A stretch of 64,000 bases of DNA from Thermophagus sp052400625 (GTDB lineage: Bacteria > Bacteroidota > Bacteroidia > Bacteroidales > Marinilabiliaceae). Positions 55,138 to 63,410 of this stretch are shown here, one piece after another. The DNA lies in assembly GCA_052400625.1 (NCBI GenBank), contig JBQTGH010000015.1. One strand, 5' to 3'. Each line of letters opens with the position of its first letter. Positions within the stretch are counted from its first letter, which is position 1. The translations under genes and the position numbers were made by a program. The notes beneath the pieces were generated by a model. It was not told the DNA's origin. It worked only from the letters and a program-made list of their open reading frames with translations, and searched no databases.

Positions 55138-57390
55138 TCAATCTTTCTTTTCAACAGACCATCCACCTTTCAGGCCAAACACGAACCAGGCCAAAAACAA
55201 TACCCCTACGGCAAAGATGGTATCGCCAATGGCACGCAACCATCGCAACGTTTCCATGGCCGGGGTTTGCAGAAATTCTGCCGAACGGGCATACCATAAG
55301 CCATATTTCACACTGACCCAGGTCTGCGCCAATCCCACCGGCAACACACTTATCAACACCATCAGTAACAACCCGATATTGATAGACCAAAAAGCAATCT
55401 TAATGGGTTTCTCCTTCCACGTCACATTCAAATTCATCTCACGGAGCACAAACAACATAAGTCCCATTCCCAACATGCCGTAAACACCAAAAAGAGCGGT
55501 ATGACCGTGTACAGGCGTGGTATTGAGCCCCTGCATATAATAGAGTGCGATCGGAGGATTAATAAGAAATCCGAAAATTCCGGCACCAAGAAAATTCCAA
55601 AAGGCCACGGCTACAAAAAAGTAGATGGGCCACCGGTAGGTCTTTACCCACTCCCGCGCACGGGAAATACCCAGATTATGATAGGCCTCGTAACCCATAA
55701 GCACCAGGGGCACCACCTCCAGCGCACTGAAGCTGGCACCTATCGCCATCACTGCGGTTGGCGTGCCGGTAAAATACAAGTGGTGGAATGTTCCGAGGAT
55801 ACCCCCTGTTAAAAATATGATGGTTGAGAACAATACCGTGGTGGTTGCCAGGGATGCCTTGATAAGTTTCATGCGGACAAACAGGAAGGCAATGGCCACC
55901 GTGGCAAACACTTCAAAGAAGCCTTCAACCCACAGATGCACTACCCACCAGCGCCAGTATTCGGCCAAAGCAAGATGTGTTTGACGTCCCCACATCAACC
56001 CGGCGCCATAGAATGAGGCGATGGCCACCGATGCAATCAGGAACATTATCAGAAGATGTCGGTTTTCTTTCTGGTTTTTAAGTGCCGGGAGCAATGCCCG
56101 TCCCATTAAAAACAGCCAAATGAAAAGACCTGCAAACAGAAACAGCTGCCAGAAACGACCCAGGTCGACATATTCATACCCCTGGTGTCCAAACCAGAAG
56201 TTATCTACCAGATTCAGCTTTTGCATGACGCCCATCCACTGGCCCAGCAGAGAACCGACCACAATAACCAGCAGGGCACCGAAAAGAAGGTTCACCCCCA
56301 GTTTTTGATATTTAGGTTCCTGTCCGGATATGGCAGGGGCCAGATAGAGTCCCGTTGCCAGCCAGGATGTTGCAATCCAGAATATGGCCAGCTGAATGTG
56401 CCATGTACGGGTTATGGAATACGGAAGCAACTGCGCAAGAGGAATCCCGTAAAAGCCCTGTCCTTCCACTCCATAATGGGCCGTTATCACTCCCATTGAG
56501 ATCTGTACCAGTATTAATGCGGTGACAATCCAAAAATATTTAAGGGTGGCTTTCATGGATGGGGTTTGCGGCACTTGCAGCAAAGGATTCTGATGAGGCG
56601 CCTCCTCGTTTTCCTCTTCCCTTCGGGAAGCATAAAACCAGATCATCAGACCAATGCCGGCTAAAAGAACGATGACACTAAACCCGGTCCAAAGAATCAA
56701 TGAGCTTGTCGGTTTATTTCCAACCAATTCATCCGGCGGCCAGTTATTGGTATAGGTCACCTCCGAATGGGGGCGGTGCGTGATGGTTGACCAGGTGGTC
56801 CAGAAAAAAAAGGTATTCATCTTAAACATACGATCTTCCGTTTTGATGCTGTTGGCAGGAATACTGTATGCATCGCGCAGGTCATCCATCGAAGGGTCGT
56901 CCATAAACAACCCTCTGTAATAGCGACTCATCTCGGCAAAAGCTTTAGCCCGGACATCAGAAATGGTAAGCACCCCTGTTGCCGGATCATAGGTATTGGT
57001 CCGCAATTCATTTTGCAAACGCGCCTTTAACATGGCTTTCTGTTCATCGTTTAATTGCTCGTATGTCAATCCATAATCGAGGCCGGCCCATTGATTCAGG
57101 ATAAAAACGGCCTCCCGGTGCAACCAGTCGGCATTCCAGTCGGGTGCCTGATAGGCTCCGTGTCCCCAAATGGTGCCCACTTCCTGTCCGCCAATCGACT
57201 GCCACACATTTTGCCCATCTTTAATGTCCTGACCGGTCATCACCACCTGTCCTTCAGTGGTTATCACCCTTTCGGGAATGGGCGGTGCTTCCCGGTATAT
57301 CTCCCGGCCATAATAACCCAATACGCCAAACGAGATGGTCATGACCAAAATAAAACCAATCCATAGCTTTCGTGTTGTCATAGTTTTCAA
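55138..57390 (-). CDS. norZ: quinol-dependent nitric oxide reductase (qNOR)
   Basis: This single-subunit inner-membrane enzyme reduces two NO to N2O using quinol. The 750-residue protein has an N-terminal helix, a periplasmic domain of about 200 residues (the cytochrome c-like fold without heme motif: no CxxCH is seen), and about 13 further helices of the heme-copper oxidase type. The segments VHLWVEGFFEVFAT and FHHLYFTGTP carry heme/FeB histidines. Length and layout are those of qNOR, not the two-subunit cNOR. It is followed by a terminator and preceded by a 330-bp spacer with a candidate operator at 57610. Confidence 0.94.
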   Translation of the reverse strand: MKTMTTRKLWIGFILVMTISFGVLGYYGREIYREAPPIPERVITTEGQVVMTGQDIKDGQNVWQSIGGQEVGTIWGHGAYQAPDWNADWLHREAVFILNQWAGLDYGLTYEQLNDEQKAMLKARLQNELRTNTYDPATGVLTISDVRAKAFAEMSRYYRGLFMDDPSMDDLRDAYSIPANSIKTEDRMFKMNTFFFWTTWSTITHRPHSEVTYTNNWPPDELVGNKPTSSLILWTGFSVIVLLAGIGLMIWFYASRREEENEEAPHQNPLLQVPQTPSMKATLKYFWIVTALILVQISMGVITAHYGVEGQGFYGIPLAQLLPYSITRTWHIQLAIFWIATSWLATGLYLAPAISGQEPKYQKLGVNLLFGALLVIVVGSLLGQWMGVMQKLNLVDNFWFGHQGYEYVDLGRFWQLFLFAGLFIWLFLMGRALLPALKNQKENRHLLIMFLIASVAIASFYGAGLMWGRQTHLALAEYWRWWVVHLWVEGFFEVFATVAIAFLFVRMKLIKASLATTTVLFSTIIFLTGGILGTFHHLYFTGTPTAVMAIGASFSALEVVPLVLMGYEAYHNLGISRAREWVKTYRWPIYFFVAVAFWNFLGAGIFGFLINPPIALYYMQGLNTTPVHGHTALFGVYGMLGMGLMLFVLREMNLNVTWKEKPIKIAFWSINIGLLLMVLISVLPVGLAQTWVSVKYGLWYARSAEFLQTPAMETLRWLRAIGDTIFAVGVLFLAWFVFGLKGGWSVEKKD

Positions 57391-57719
57391 TGTTTAAAGT
57401 TTATAAAAACACACTCCGAAAAGAGTCTTAACTCATTTGCAATCATTCGCCTATAAACTGTCCTGAAAAAGAAAAGACGAACAGCCTCCATCATTTCATC
57501 GCCACGCTTTCAAACTCATTTTTTCACCATCCCTGTTGTTTCCGAACGAACCACACGAAAACGGGCCAATTGAAACGAATGGTTTGTTATTTTATTTTTA
57601 TTTCTATTTAAAAGGATTTATTTGTCCCTTGCATTAAAACAAAAATTCCTGCACTTTCTCTTATTACCGACCCAACAAAATCAACGTTTAATAATGAATT
57701 CTAAAAAATTAACGACCGC
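57391..57719. other. 329-bp spacer upstream of norZ
   Basis: It contains an inverted repeat GAGT-N4-ACTC (57423-57434), about 35 bases before the norZ start, and the candidate operator at 57610-57630. No gene is seen. Confidence 0.45.
57610..57630. promoter_or_regulatory. candidate operator upstream of norZ
   Basis: AAAAGGAT (57610-57617), N6, GTCCCTT (57624-57630) matches the half-sites and spacing seen before the DUF438 gene and before the RIC gene. It is about 220 bases from the norZ start, and the region is AT-rich, so chance is not excluded. Confidence 0.4.
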
Positions 57720-59246
57720 TTATTTTTTTCGTCGTTTAAATCGTTTCCGCCAAAGCAGATATCCGCTGATCACCACCATAAAGCCTGCCAGACCCGCCAA
57801 AGGAACGATGAGGATATAAAAATTGCCCAGTAAAAATTTAAAGAAACGCCCGGTATGAATCTCCAATGCCAGGTTCCACAGCGACATGCGGGTTTGTCGC
57901 ACCAACGACTCTGGTGCTTCGGGGAAGGGAGTTTGATGATAGAGCGGGACCACACCCCGGTCATAGTCAACCATGTATCGTTTCCCATCGGTAGTATGAA
58001 TCAATCCGGTCACTTTATTGACACCCACCGGCCGTCCGGACGGCGCACCCCGGTATACTTCCCCTTTGACAAAATCCATGATGCGGGGATTGTCCGGATG
58101 CCAGAGAAATAGTCCGCTGAACGAACCCACCAGCCAGGCACCCGGACGATAGGGCTCAAAGACGGTGATGCCCATCACACTCACCGGTGGCTGAACGCTG
58201 CAGGCCTGCGGTTTCCGGCTGTCCGTCGACAGGGTAAACATACCGTCTGAGGTGGCAAGAAAAAACATTCCGCTCTCCCGGTCATACCTTAAATCGCGCA
58301 ACTTATCGTACCACGGATTGGGCTGATCCAGATGCGAATATTTTATGGGTGCTACTTTGGAATAGCCGATTAAAATTAAAAAGGGTGGCCTGAGAAAAAT
58401 CCCCGTAAAGAACAGAAAGGCCAGAAAGATCCAGAACCAGACGCCAAACTTATTATGCCATTTGAGCGACCATCGGTTGATTTGTACCAGCTTAGCGTAA
58501 GGTTTATGCCTGCGTTTTCTTCGTTTTATCTTGTCGGGGAAAAAGAAATAAATAATGCCGGTAACCGATAAAAATATGGTAACCACCCCCAGCAGGTCGA
58601 CAAACAACTGACCCGGCAACCCGAGGATCTCGCCCGAGTGCATCTGCCAGATGGTTTCCATCAAAGTCACCTTTTTTTCATAATGGTCCGGCGCCTGCAA
58701 CGCCACCTTTTCAAAAGTGGTATTCACGCCGTTGGCAACGCCTTTAAACAGATAGGAACGGTTGAGTACATAGATGGAATCGCCAACGGTTTCGATGGCC
58801 ACAAACCGTTTAAGGACGACTTCCAGCGGAAACTTTTTCCAGGTTTGCGAGGCCTTATCGTATCCAAACAAACCGAACTGAGTGGCGGCATAAAGATTTC
58901 CGGAACGGTCGCGATGCAAATCAAAGACTTTGCGGTTGTCGGCCCCCCGGGGAAGGCCGGCATCCAACGGCCGGTAATGCAAAAAGGTGGAATCGGTAAC
59001 CCAGATGCCTATATCCCCATAAATGAGAATGCTGTCAGAGGCGATAGTCACATTGCCCTTCAGGGCACTGTTGCCCCAGTGTTGATAGCTGTACACTTCA
59101 GGAAGAGCCGTTCGGCGAACATCCAGAGAGGCAACCCATTCACGGTGATTCAAAAAGATACCGGTGATTCCGTAATAGAGCAAAACAAATGACAATATCA
59201 GCCCCGGCCAGCGATGTAGTTTACGATATAGTCGCCCGTTGACCAT
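57720..59246 (-). CDS. PepSY-associated transmembrane protein
   Basis: The 508-residue inner-membrane protein has the PepSY_TM layout: a first helix after RKLHRWPGLILSF, a large extracytoplasmic domain (about 35-205) with PepSY-like repeats, further helices near 215-240 and 265-290, a second periplasmic domain, and a last helix near 475-500 before a KRFKRRKK tail. Such proteins often act in ferric-siderophore or periplasmic electron transfer. It lies in the NO island between norZ and the Rrf2 gene, all on the minus strand, so a redox or iron role there is plausible but unproven. Confidence 0.8.
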   Translation of the reverse strand: MVNGRLYRKLHRWPGLILSFVLLYYGITGIFLNHREWVASLDVRRTALPEVYSYQHWGNSALKGNVTIASDSILIYGDIGIWVTDSTFLHYRPLDAGLPRGADNRKVFDLHRDRSGNLYAATQFGLFGYDKASQTWKKFPLEVVLKRFVAIETVGDSIYVLNRSYLFKGVANGVNTTFEKVALQAPDHYEKKVTLMETIWQMHSGEILGLPGQLFVDLLGVVTIFLSVTGIIYFFFPDKIKRRKRRHKPYAKLVQINRWSLKWHNKFGVWFWIFLAFLFFTGIFLRPPFLILIGYSKVAPIKYSHLDQPNPWYDKLRDLRYDRESGMFFLATSDGMFTLSTDSRKPQACSVQPPVSVMGITVFEPYRPGAWLVGSFSGLFLWHPDNPRIMDFVKGEVYRGAPSGRPVGVNKVTGLIHTTDGKRYMVDYDRGVVPLYHQTPFPEAPESLVRQTRMSLWNLALEIHTGRFFKFLLGNFYILIVPLAGLAGFMVVISGYLLWRKRFKRRKK

Positions 59247-59360
59247 TAATTAGATGTTTAATAGTTTTCTGTTATCCAGTGAAAAAGTAAACGAAAAAAT
59301 GATCCGGGGTTGAATTTCAACAGCAGACAGACCACCTACCTCTTCGTCTCAACTACCCCC

Positions 59361-59828
59361 CTATTTCTTGTGCGCCATATTCCATGCTTCTGGTCCCGGA
59401 CTATTGAGTACTGCCTCTCCATCACGTATTTTGGCGGCTAAAGAACGTACAGTAGCATTTTTAACAATTCCCTCAAAACCATCGCGCACCCCTTTATATT
59501 GATGATGCAAAGGACAAGGATTGTCGTCGCTGCAATTCTTCAAACCAAAACCACATCGGTGAAAAATCCCTTCGCCTTCTATTACCTTGATGATTTGCAA
59601 CAATGTGACCTCCTCATCGTCATCGGAAAAAAAGAAGCCACCGCCCCGTCCTTTGGCCGAATGCAACAACCGGCTTCGGGTAAGGGTCTGCAAGATTTTG
59701 GCGGTAAAAGCCACGGGTGCTTCGATATGATTCGCCACGTCGGCCACACCCGGACGTTTATCTTCCCAGTTTTGCAATTGTACCGACACCATGGCCCTTA
59801 TGGCATATTCCGAACTTTTTGACAACAT
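59361..59828 (-). CDS. Rrf2 family Fe-S transcriptional regulator (NsrR-like)
   Basis: The 155-residue regulator has an N-terminal winged helix (MLSKSSEYAIRAM, then VAFTAKILQTLTRSRLL as recognition region) and three cysteines C92, C99 and C105 (CX6CX5C) placed where NsrR and IscR bind an Fe-S cluster. NO damage to such a cluster relieves repression. It stands between the PepSY and RIC genes. Its own promoter overlaps a palindrome at 59855-59876, suggesting autoregulation. It is the likely regulator of the NO island; direct proof is lacking. Confidence 0.88.
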   Translation of the reverse strand: MLSKSSEYAIRAMVSVQLQNWEDKRPGVADVANHIEAPVAFTAKILQTLTRSRLLHSAKGRGGGFFFSDDDEEVTLLQIIKVIEGEGIFHRCGFGLKNCSDDNPCPLHHQYKGVRDGFEGIVKNATVRSLAAKIRDGEAVLNSPGPEAWNMAHKK

Positions 59829-59854
59829 TTAATGAATGCTTTGGTTTTCAATGA

Positions 59855-59876
59855 GGCAAAAGTACTATTTTTTGCC
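59855..59876 (-). promoter_or_regulatory. promoter and palindromic operator of the Rrf2 gene
   Basis: GGCAAAA and TTTTGCC flank a central region; on the minus strand TACTTTTG (59864 to 59857) is a perfect -7 box inside it. The stretch AAAAGTACTATTTT (59858-59871) differs by one base from AAAAGGACTATTTT before the RIC gene. Confidence 0.55.
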
Positions 59877-59936
59877 AAAGAGCAGAGAGCATGGCGCACA
59901 GGACAAGGTCCCCGGGCCCTTCCCCATGCGCTTAGC

Positions 59937-60659
59937 TCATTCCCCCGTTTTTTCTTCCAATATGATGGCCTCCGGAAAAAGAATGTTATTCTCGAGATGA
60001 ATATGACGGTGAAGGTCCTCTTCAAACTCTTGCAGGGTACGCATGGTCACCTCATAGGTGTTACAACCGTCGTCAGGGGTCTGATACCCGTTGGTGAGCT
60101 CCGAGATGGTTTTAAAGCGGTCGCCTTCGGCATCGTGCTCGGCCAGCATCACTTTTATTGGCGATTCCACCCCCTGAAGGTCACTCAGGTCTACCGATTC
60201 TCCCTTCGAGGCTTTCACCAGTTTACGAATTTGAGGAAACAGAATCAGCTCCTCTTTCATCAGGTGCATGCTCAGGTTCTGAGCACTCTCTGTGAATAAT
60301 TCTTCCACCTTAAAAAGCTCCGGGTGGTGCTCACCATGTACACTGCACAATTTTTCCAGTTTCGCCTTCAAAAACGGAATCTTCTCTTTCACATAGGCAT
60401 GATGCCGCTTTTCAATGTAATCGGCCAACTGGTCGAGTTCCAGACTGCGGATAAAGCGGGCATCGAAATCCTCTTCCTGCATCACCTCCTCCAGTTTGGG
60501 AATCAACGCTCCCACATCAACGGACGCCCGGGAACAGGCCTCGTCCAGGGAAATATTCCCACCGCAGCAAAAATCTATCTTATGCTTCTCAAGCACCGGC
60601 GCTACCTTGTAATTCTCCTTTACAATATCGCCCACAATGGTTTTGGCATCTATCTTCAT
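59937..60659 (-). CDS. ric: iron-sulfur cluster repair di-iron protein RIC (ScdA/YtfE)
   Basis: RIC repairs Fe-S clusters damaged by NO or oxidants, using a hemerythrin-like di-iron site. The 240-residue protein has the ScdA_N domain with IDFCCGGNISLDEAC (C31-C32) and a hemerythrin domain from about 75 with histidines in KRHHAYVKEK, VHGEHHPEL, MHLMKEE and AEHDAEGDRF. Length matches the family. A -7 box at 60692-60685 and an operator-like site at 60707-60727 lie just upstream. It is the outermost gene of the NO island. Confidence 0.93.
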   Translation of the reverse strand: MKIDAKTIVGDIVKENYKVAPVLEKHKIDFCCGGNISLDEACSRASVDVGALIPKLEEVMQEEDFDARFIRSLELDQLADYIEKRHHAYVKEKIPFLKAKLEKLCSVHGEHHPELFKVEELFTESAQNLSMHLMKEELILFPQIRKLVKASKGESVDLSDLQGVESPIKVMLAEHDAEGDRFKTISELTNGYQTPDDGCNTYEVTMRTLQEFEEDLHRHIHLENNILFPEAIILEEKTGE

Positions 60660-60684
60660 AGCTCTCTTTTTATGATTGATGGGA

Positions 60685-60727
60685 CAAATATATCTCTTTT
60701 TTGTATAAAAGGACTATTTTGTCTTTT
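60685..60727 (-). promoter_or_regulatory. promoter and candidate operator of the RIC gene
   Basis: On the minus strand TATATTTG (60692 to 60685) matches the -7 consensus, 26 bases from the start codon. AAAAGGAC (60707-60714), N6, GTCTTTT (60721-60727) overlies the -33 region and shares half-sites and spacing with 52602 and 57610. Confidence 0.55.
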
Positions 60728-60755
60728 GTTTTTTCTTAAAAAAATCTTTTATAAA

Positions 60756-60797
60756 GATTAGAAGTTAGAAGACAGAAGTTAGAGGCCAGAGGATGGA
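60756..60797. repeat. simple AGAAGTTAGAAG-type repeat
   Basis: Several degenerate copies of AGAAGTTAGA / AGAAGACAGA follow each other just left of the large tandem array. It is low-complexity intergenic sequence. Confidence 0.5.
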
Positions 60798-60817
60798 TAT
60801 AAATAGAAATAGGTTGC

Positions 60818-61640
60818 AGGTGGAACTCCCCGTGTCCTCTGCGCCTTGGCGTCTCAGCGTTGGATGGCATAGGGCACAGGGAATGGAGCAAGGGGAATAG
60901 CGGATGGGATGTCTTAAATCTTACATCTAAGAATCTATCTATATTATGGGTGGAAGGGGGAAAAGGTGGAAGGGTTGGAGGGTATGGAGTGTGAGGTGGC
61001 AGATTACTTTTTCCTCTGCGTCTTCGCGACTCTGCGTTTGATGGCATAGGGCATAGGGCATGGAGCAAGGGGAATAGCGAATGCGATGTCTTAAATCTTA
61101 CATCTAAGAATCTATCTATATGGGTGGAAGGGGGAAAAGGTGGAAGGGTTGGAGGGTATGGAGTGTGAGGTGGCTGATTACTTTTTTTCCTCTGCGTCTT
61201 CGCGCCTCTGCGTTTCATGGCAAAGGGCATAGGGCATGGAGCAAGGGGAATAGCGAATGCGATGTCTTAAATCTTACATCTAAAAATCTATCTATATTAT
61301 GGGTGGAAGGGGGAAAAGGTGGAAGGGTTGGAGGGTATGGAGTGTGAGGTGGCAGATTACTTTTTCCTCTGCGTCTTCGCGCCTCTGCGTTTGATGGCAT
61401 AGGGCATAGGGCATGGAGCAAGGGGAATAGCGAATGCGATGTCTTAAATCTTACATCTAAGAATCTATCTATATGGGTGGAAGGGGGAAAAGGTGGAAGG
61501 GTTGGAGGGTATGGAGTGTGAGGTGGCAGATTACTTTTTCCTCTGCGTCTTGGCGCTTCTGCGTTGATGGCAAAGTGCACAGGGCATGGTGCAAGGGGAA
61601 TAGCGGATGGGATGTCTTAAATCTTATATCTAACCATCTT
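60818..61640. repeat. long tandem array with 174/179-bp units
   Basis: The anchor GGGTGGAAGGGGG recurs at 60948, 61122, 61301 and 61475, giving units of 174, 179 and 174 bases; partial units border the array on both sides. Each unit holds a G-rich part, a CCTCTGCGTCTTCGCGCCTC-type part, a GGCATAGGGCATGGAGC-type part, and a CTTAAATCTTACATCTAAGA part. The five-base difference comes mainly from small indels, including TAT in TATATTATGGG. The array fills most of the 1.03-kb spacer between the RIC gene and the phosphatase gene. Confidence 0.95.
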
Positions 61641-61690
61641 TAGTTCAGAGCACAGGCAAAAGAGGATTTTATGTTTGCACAAAACAAAAA

Positions 61691-62779
61691 TTAATTTTCT
61701 TCATTGGGTTGAGGCACATCTTCCTTACTTACTCCCTTTTTATCTGTAATTTCTTTGGCCCTGTCATAATCTTCACCGTCAGCTTTAAGTCCATTTTGAT
61801 GAGCACCCTTTAAAGGATTATAGGATAACGATATAAAGAGTGGAAAATGATCTGAACCAATTGATGGTAATCGCTTAATAAGATTTACGGTAAAATGCTC
61901 ACTATGGAATAAATGGTCCAAAGGCCATCTAAGAAGAGGATATTTTACGTGAAAAGTATTGAACATTCCCCGCCCGATACGCGGATCCAGTAAACCGCTA
62001 ATCTTACGGAATAAGCGCGTCGTTGAAGACCATGCCACGTCATTGAGATCACCCGTCACCAAAACGGGTTGGTTGCTCTCTCTAATACTTTTGGCAATAA
62101 TAATTAATTCAGCATCCCGCTCTGCTGACTCACTATTTTCAGTAGGACTTGGGGGCGCAGGATGGACAAAATGTGCACGAACCCGATCCCCGGTCCGCAA
62201 TTCTATAGATACGTGTATGGAAGGGATATCCTTCTCAACCAAAAATGAAATTTCCTGGTCATGTAATGGCAATTTGGAATAGAGATGCATGCCGTAGAGA
62301 TTGTCGAGCGGGCATTTAACGGTAAATGGCATATCTGCTTCCAAAACCTGGAGTTGCTCCTGCCACCATCCATCCGATTCTAAGGTTATAAGAATATCCG
62401 GCCGGAATTTTTGGACCAATTCGATTAAAGCCTTTGCATTTTTATTTGGTGTAAGGACATTCGATGTTATAATACTGAGCTTCTTTTCGGGATTATCTTC
62501 ATTACACCACTTGACCTCTTTGGGCCATAAAGGGGTATAAGGTAAAATCCACCATAAATGCCAAACGAAACAAAGGGCCGATGTGGATATCAATATTAAA
62601 GTCAGGGGCTGTCGTCCATCGAGAAAAAGAATACCGGCAATCAGCAAAGCGGATGAAAAGACCATTATTTGTAGTCGGGGAAAGTCCATTGCCCTAACCA
62701 TCCAATGCGAATGTTTCGATAAGGGTAAAATCGAAACAATTAGAGTCAATATTGTACAAATAGTGATTAGTATTAGCAT
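61691..62779 (-). CDS. membrane-anchored endonuclease/exonuclease/phosphatase family protein
   Basis: The 362-residue protein has three hydrophobic segments in the first 95 residues and then an EEP (DNase I-like) domain: TSNVLTPNKNAKALIELV, RPDILITLESDGWW (metal-binding Glu), GDLNDVAWSSTT (catalytic Asp/Asn) and IGSDHFPLF (Asp-His). The active-site set is complete. Homologues are exported or membrane-bound nucleases or phosphodiesterases of unknown substrate. A polar tail of about 40 residues ends the protein. It is flanked by a tandem array and a transposase remnant. Confidence 0.86.
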   Translation of the reverse strand: MLILITICTILTLIVSILPLSKHSHWMVRAMDFPRLQIMVFSSALLIAGILFLDGRQPLTLILISTSALCFVWHLWWILPYTPLWPKEVKWCNEDNPEKKLSIITSNVLTPNKNAKALIELVQKFRPDILITLESDGWWQEQLQVLEADMPFTVKCPLDNLYGMHLYSKLPLHDQEISFLVEKDIPSIHVSIELRTGDRVRAHFVHPAPPSPTENSESAERDAELIIIAKSIRESNQPVLVTGDLNDVAWSSTTRLFRKISGLLDPRIGRGMFNTFHVKYPLLRWPLDHLFHSEHFTVNLIKRLPSIGSDHFPLFISLSYNPLKGAHQNGLKADGEDYDRAKEITDKKGVSKEDVPQPNEEN

Positions 62780-63017
62780 ATCCGTCCTTGTATCATTATA
62801 TAGCTATGTAGCCTCCCCAAAAACCGCACATTTGAAAATTAATTTCAAGTGCCAGATTTAATCTTTCTCTTGCTGAATCACTGAAGTTACTATTTCTTTT
62901 TAGTAAAAACCACCTTAAAACTTTCTGAATGTAGTTAAATCCTCTTCTCTTTTATACAACTTCATTACTTTTATAAGTTAGATTTACTTATCCGCCCAAT
63001 TACGCAGATAAGAAAAT

Positions 63018-63309
63018 CTAAGCGACCGATAAAAACAATTTCTCAGGTCTTTTATTATTTAAAGACTGATGTTCTCCTTCCGCACATAAAACATCATATG
63101 CTCTTTTATTTTATCATATAACTTTATGCCATCTTCTGAAGGCTCAGGATAGATTTTCATATTTTATTTTTCCCAAAAGCAACCAATAAATGTATTATCC
63201 ATGACTCTGCCTTTACCATCCAAGCTAAGTTTAGTGTTTTTTTGTAAGGAAACATATTCTGTAAAAATCGGACCCGAAAACTGACTTCCTTGATCGGTAT
63301 TTTAGGTTT
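63018..63309 (-). pseudogene. decayed IS3-family transposase (orfB) fragment
   Basis: Reading the minus strand, NTDQGSQFSGPIFTEYV is followed in frame by LSLDGKGRVMDNTFIGCFWEK and a stop, the DDE-integrase core of IS3 elements (the usual form is MDGKGRxxDNxFIExFW). After frameshifts the family tail continues as KIYPEPSEDGIKLYDKIKEH and HQSLNNKRPEKLF. Stops, shifts and the missing front two thirds show a dead remnant. No terminal inverted repeats or target duplication are recognised. Confidence 0.85.
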
Positions 63310-63347
63310 CCTGGGTGATCTATAAAAGGCAAGTTTACATTCAACCT

Positions 63348-63404
63348 GTTATAACCGCCGGGCGTGCCGACCGCTCATACGCCCATATATAACCGGCAGT
63401 TCGA
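63348..63404. repeat. attC-like imperfect palindrome
   Basis: AACCGCCG (63353-63360) pairs with CGGCAGTT (63394-63401), with one wobble, and GGGCG (63360-63364) pairs with CGCCC (63380-63384) inside it. The nested two-stem form next to a stop codon is like an integron cassette site, but the R-box consensus is only partly met. Confidence 0.35.
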
Positions 63405-63410
63405 CTTTTA

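Noticed and set aside
54712..55483. Plus-strand open frames across the 22-bp array
   Set aside because: The repeated peptide arises from the 22-bp repeat read in three frames, and the frames run through the terminator and antisense into norZ. No coding support.
60736..61580. Open minus-strand frames with repeats of PPHTPYPPTLPPFPPSTH
   Set aside because: They are open only because the 174-bp unit is a multiple of three. The repeats lie in an intergenic array, the 179-bp units shift the frame, there is no ribosome-binding site or signal, and the modules occur elsewhere as non-coding DNA.
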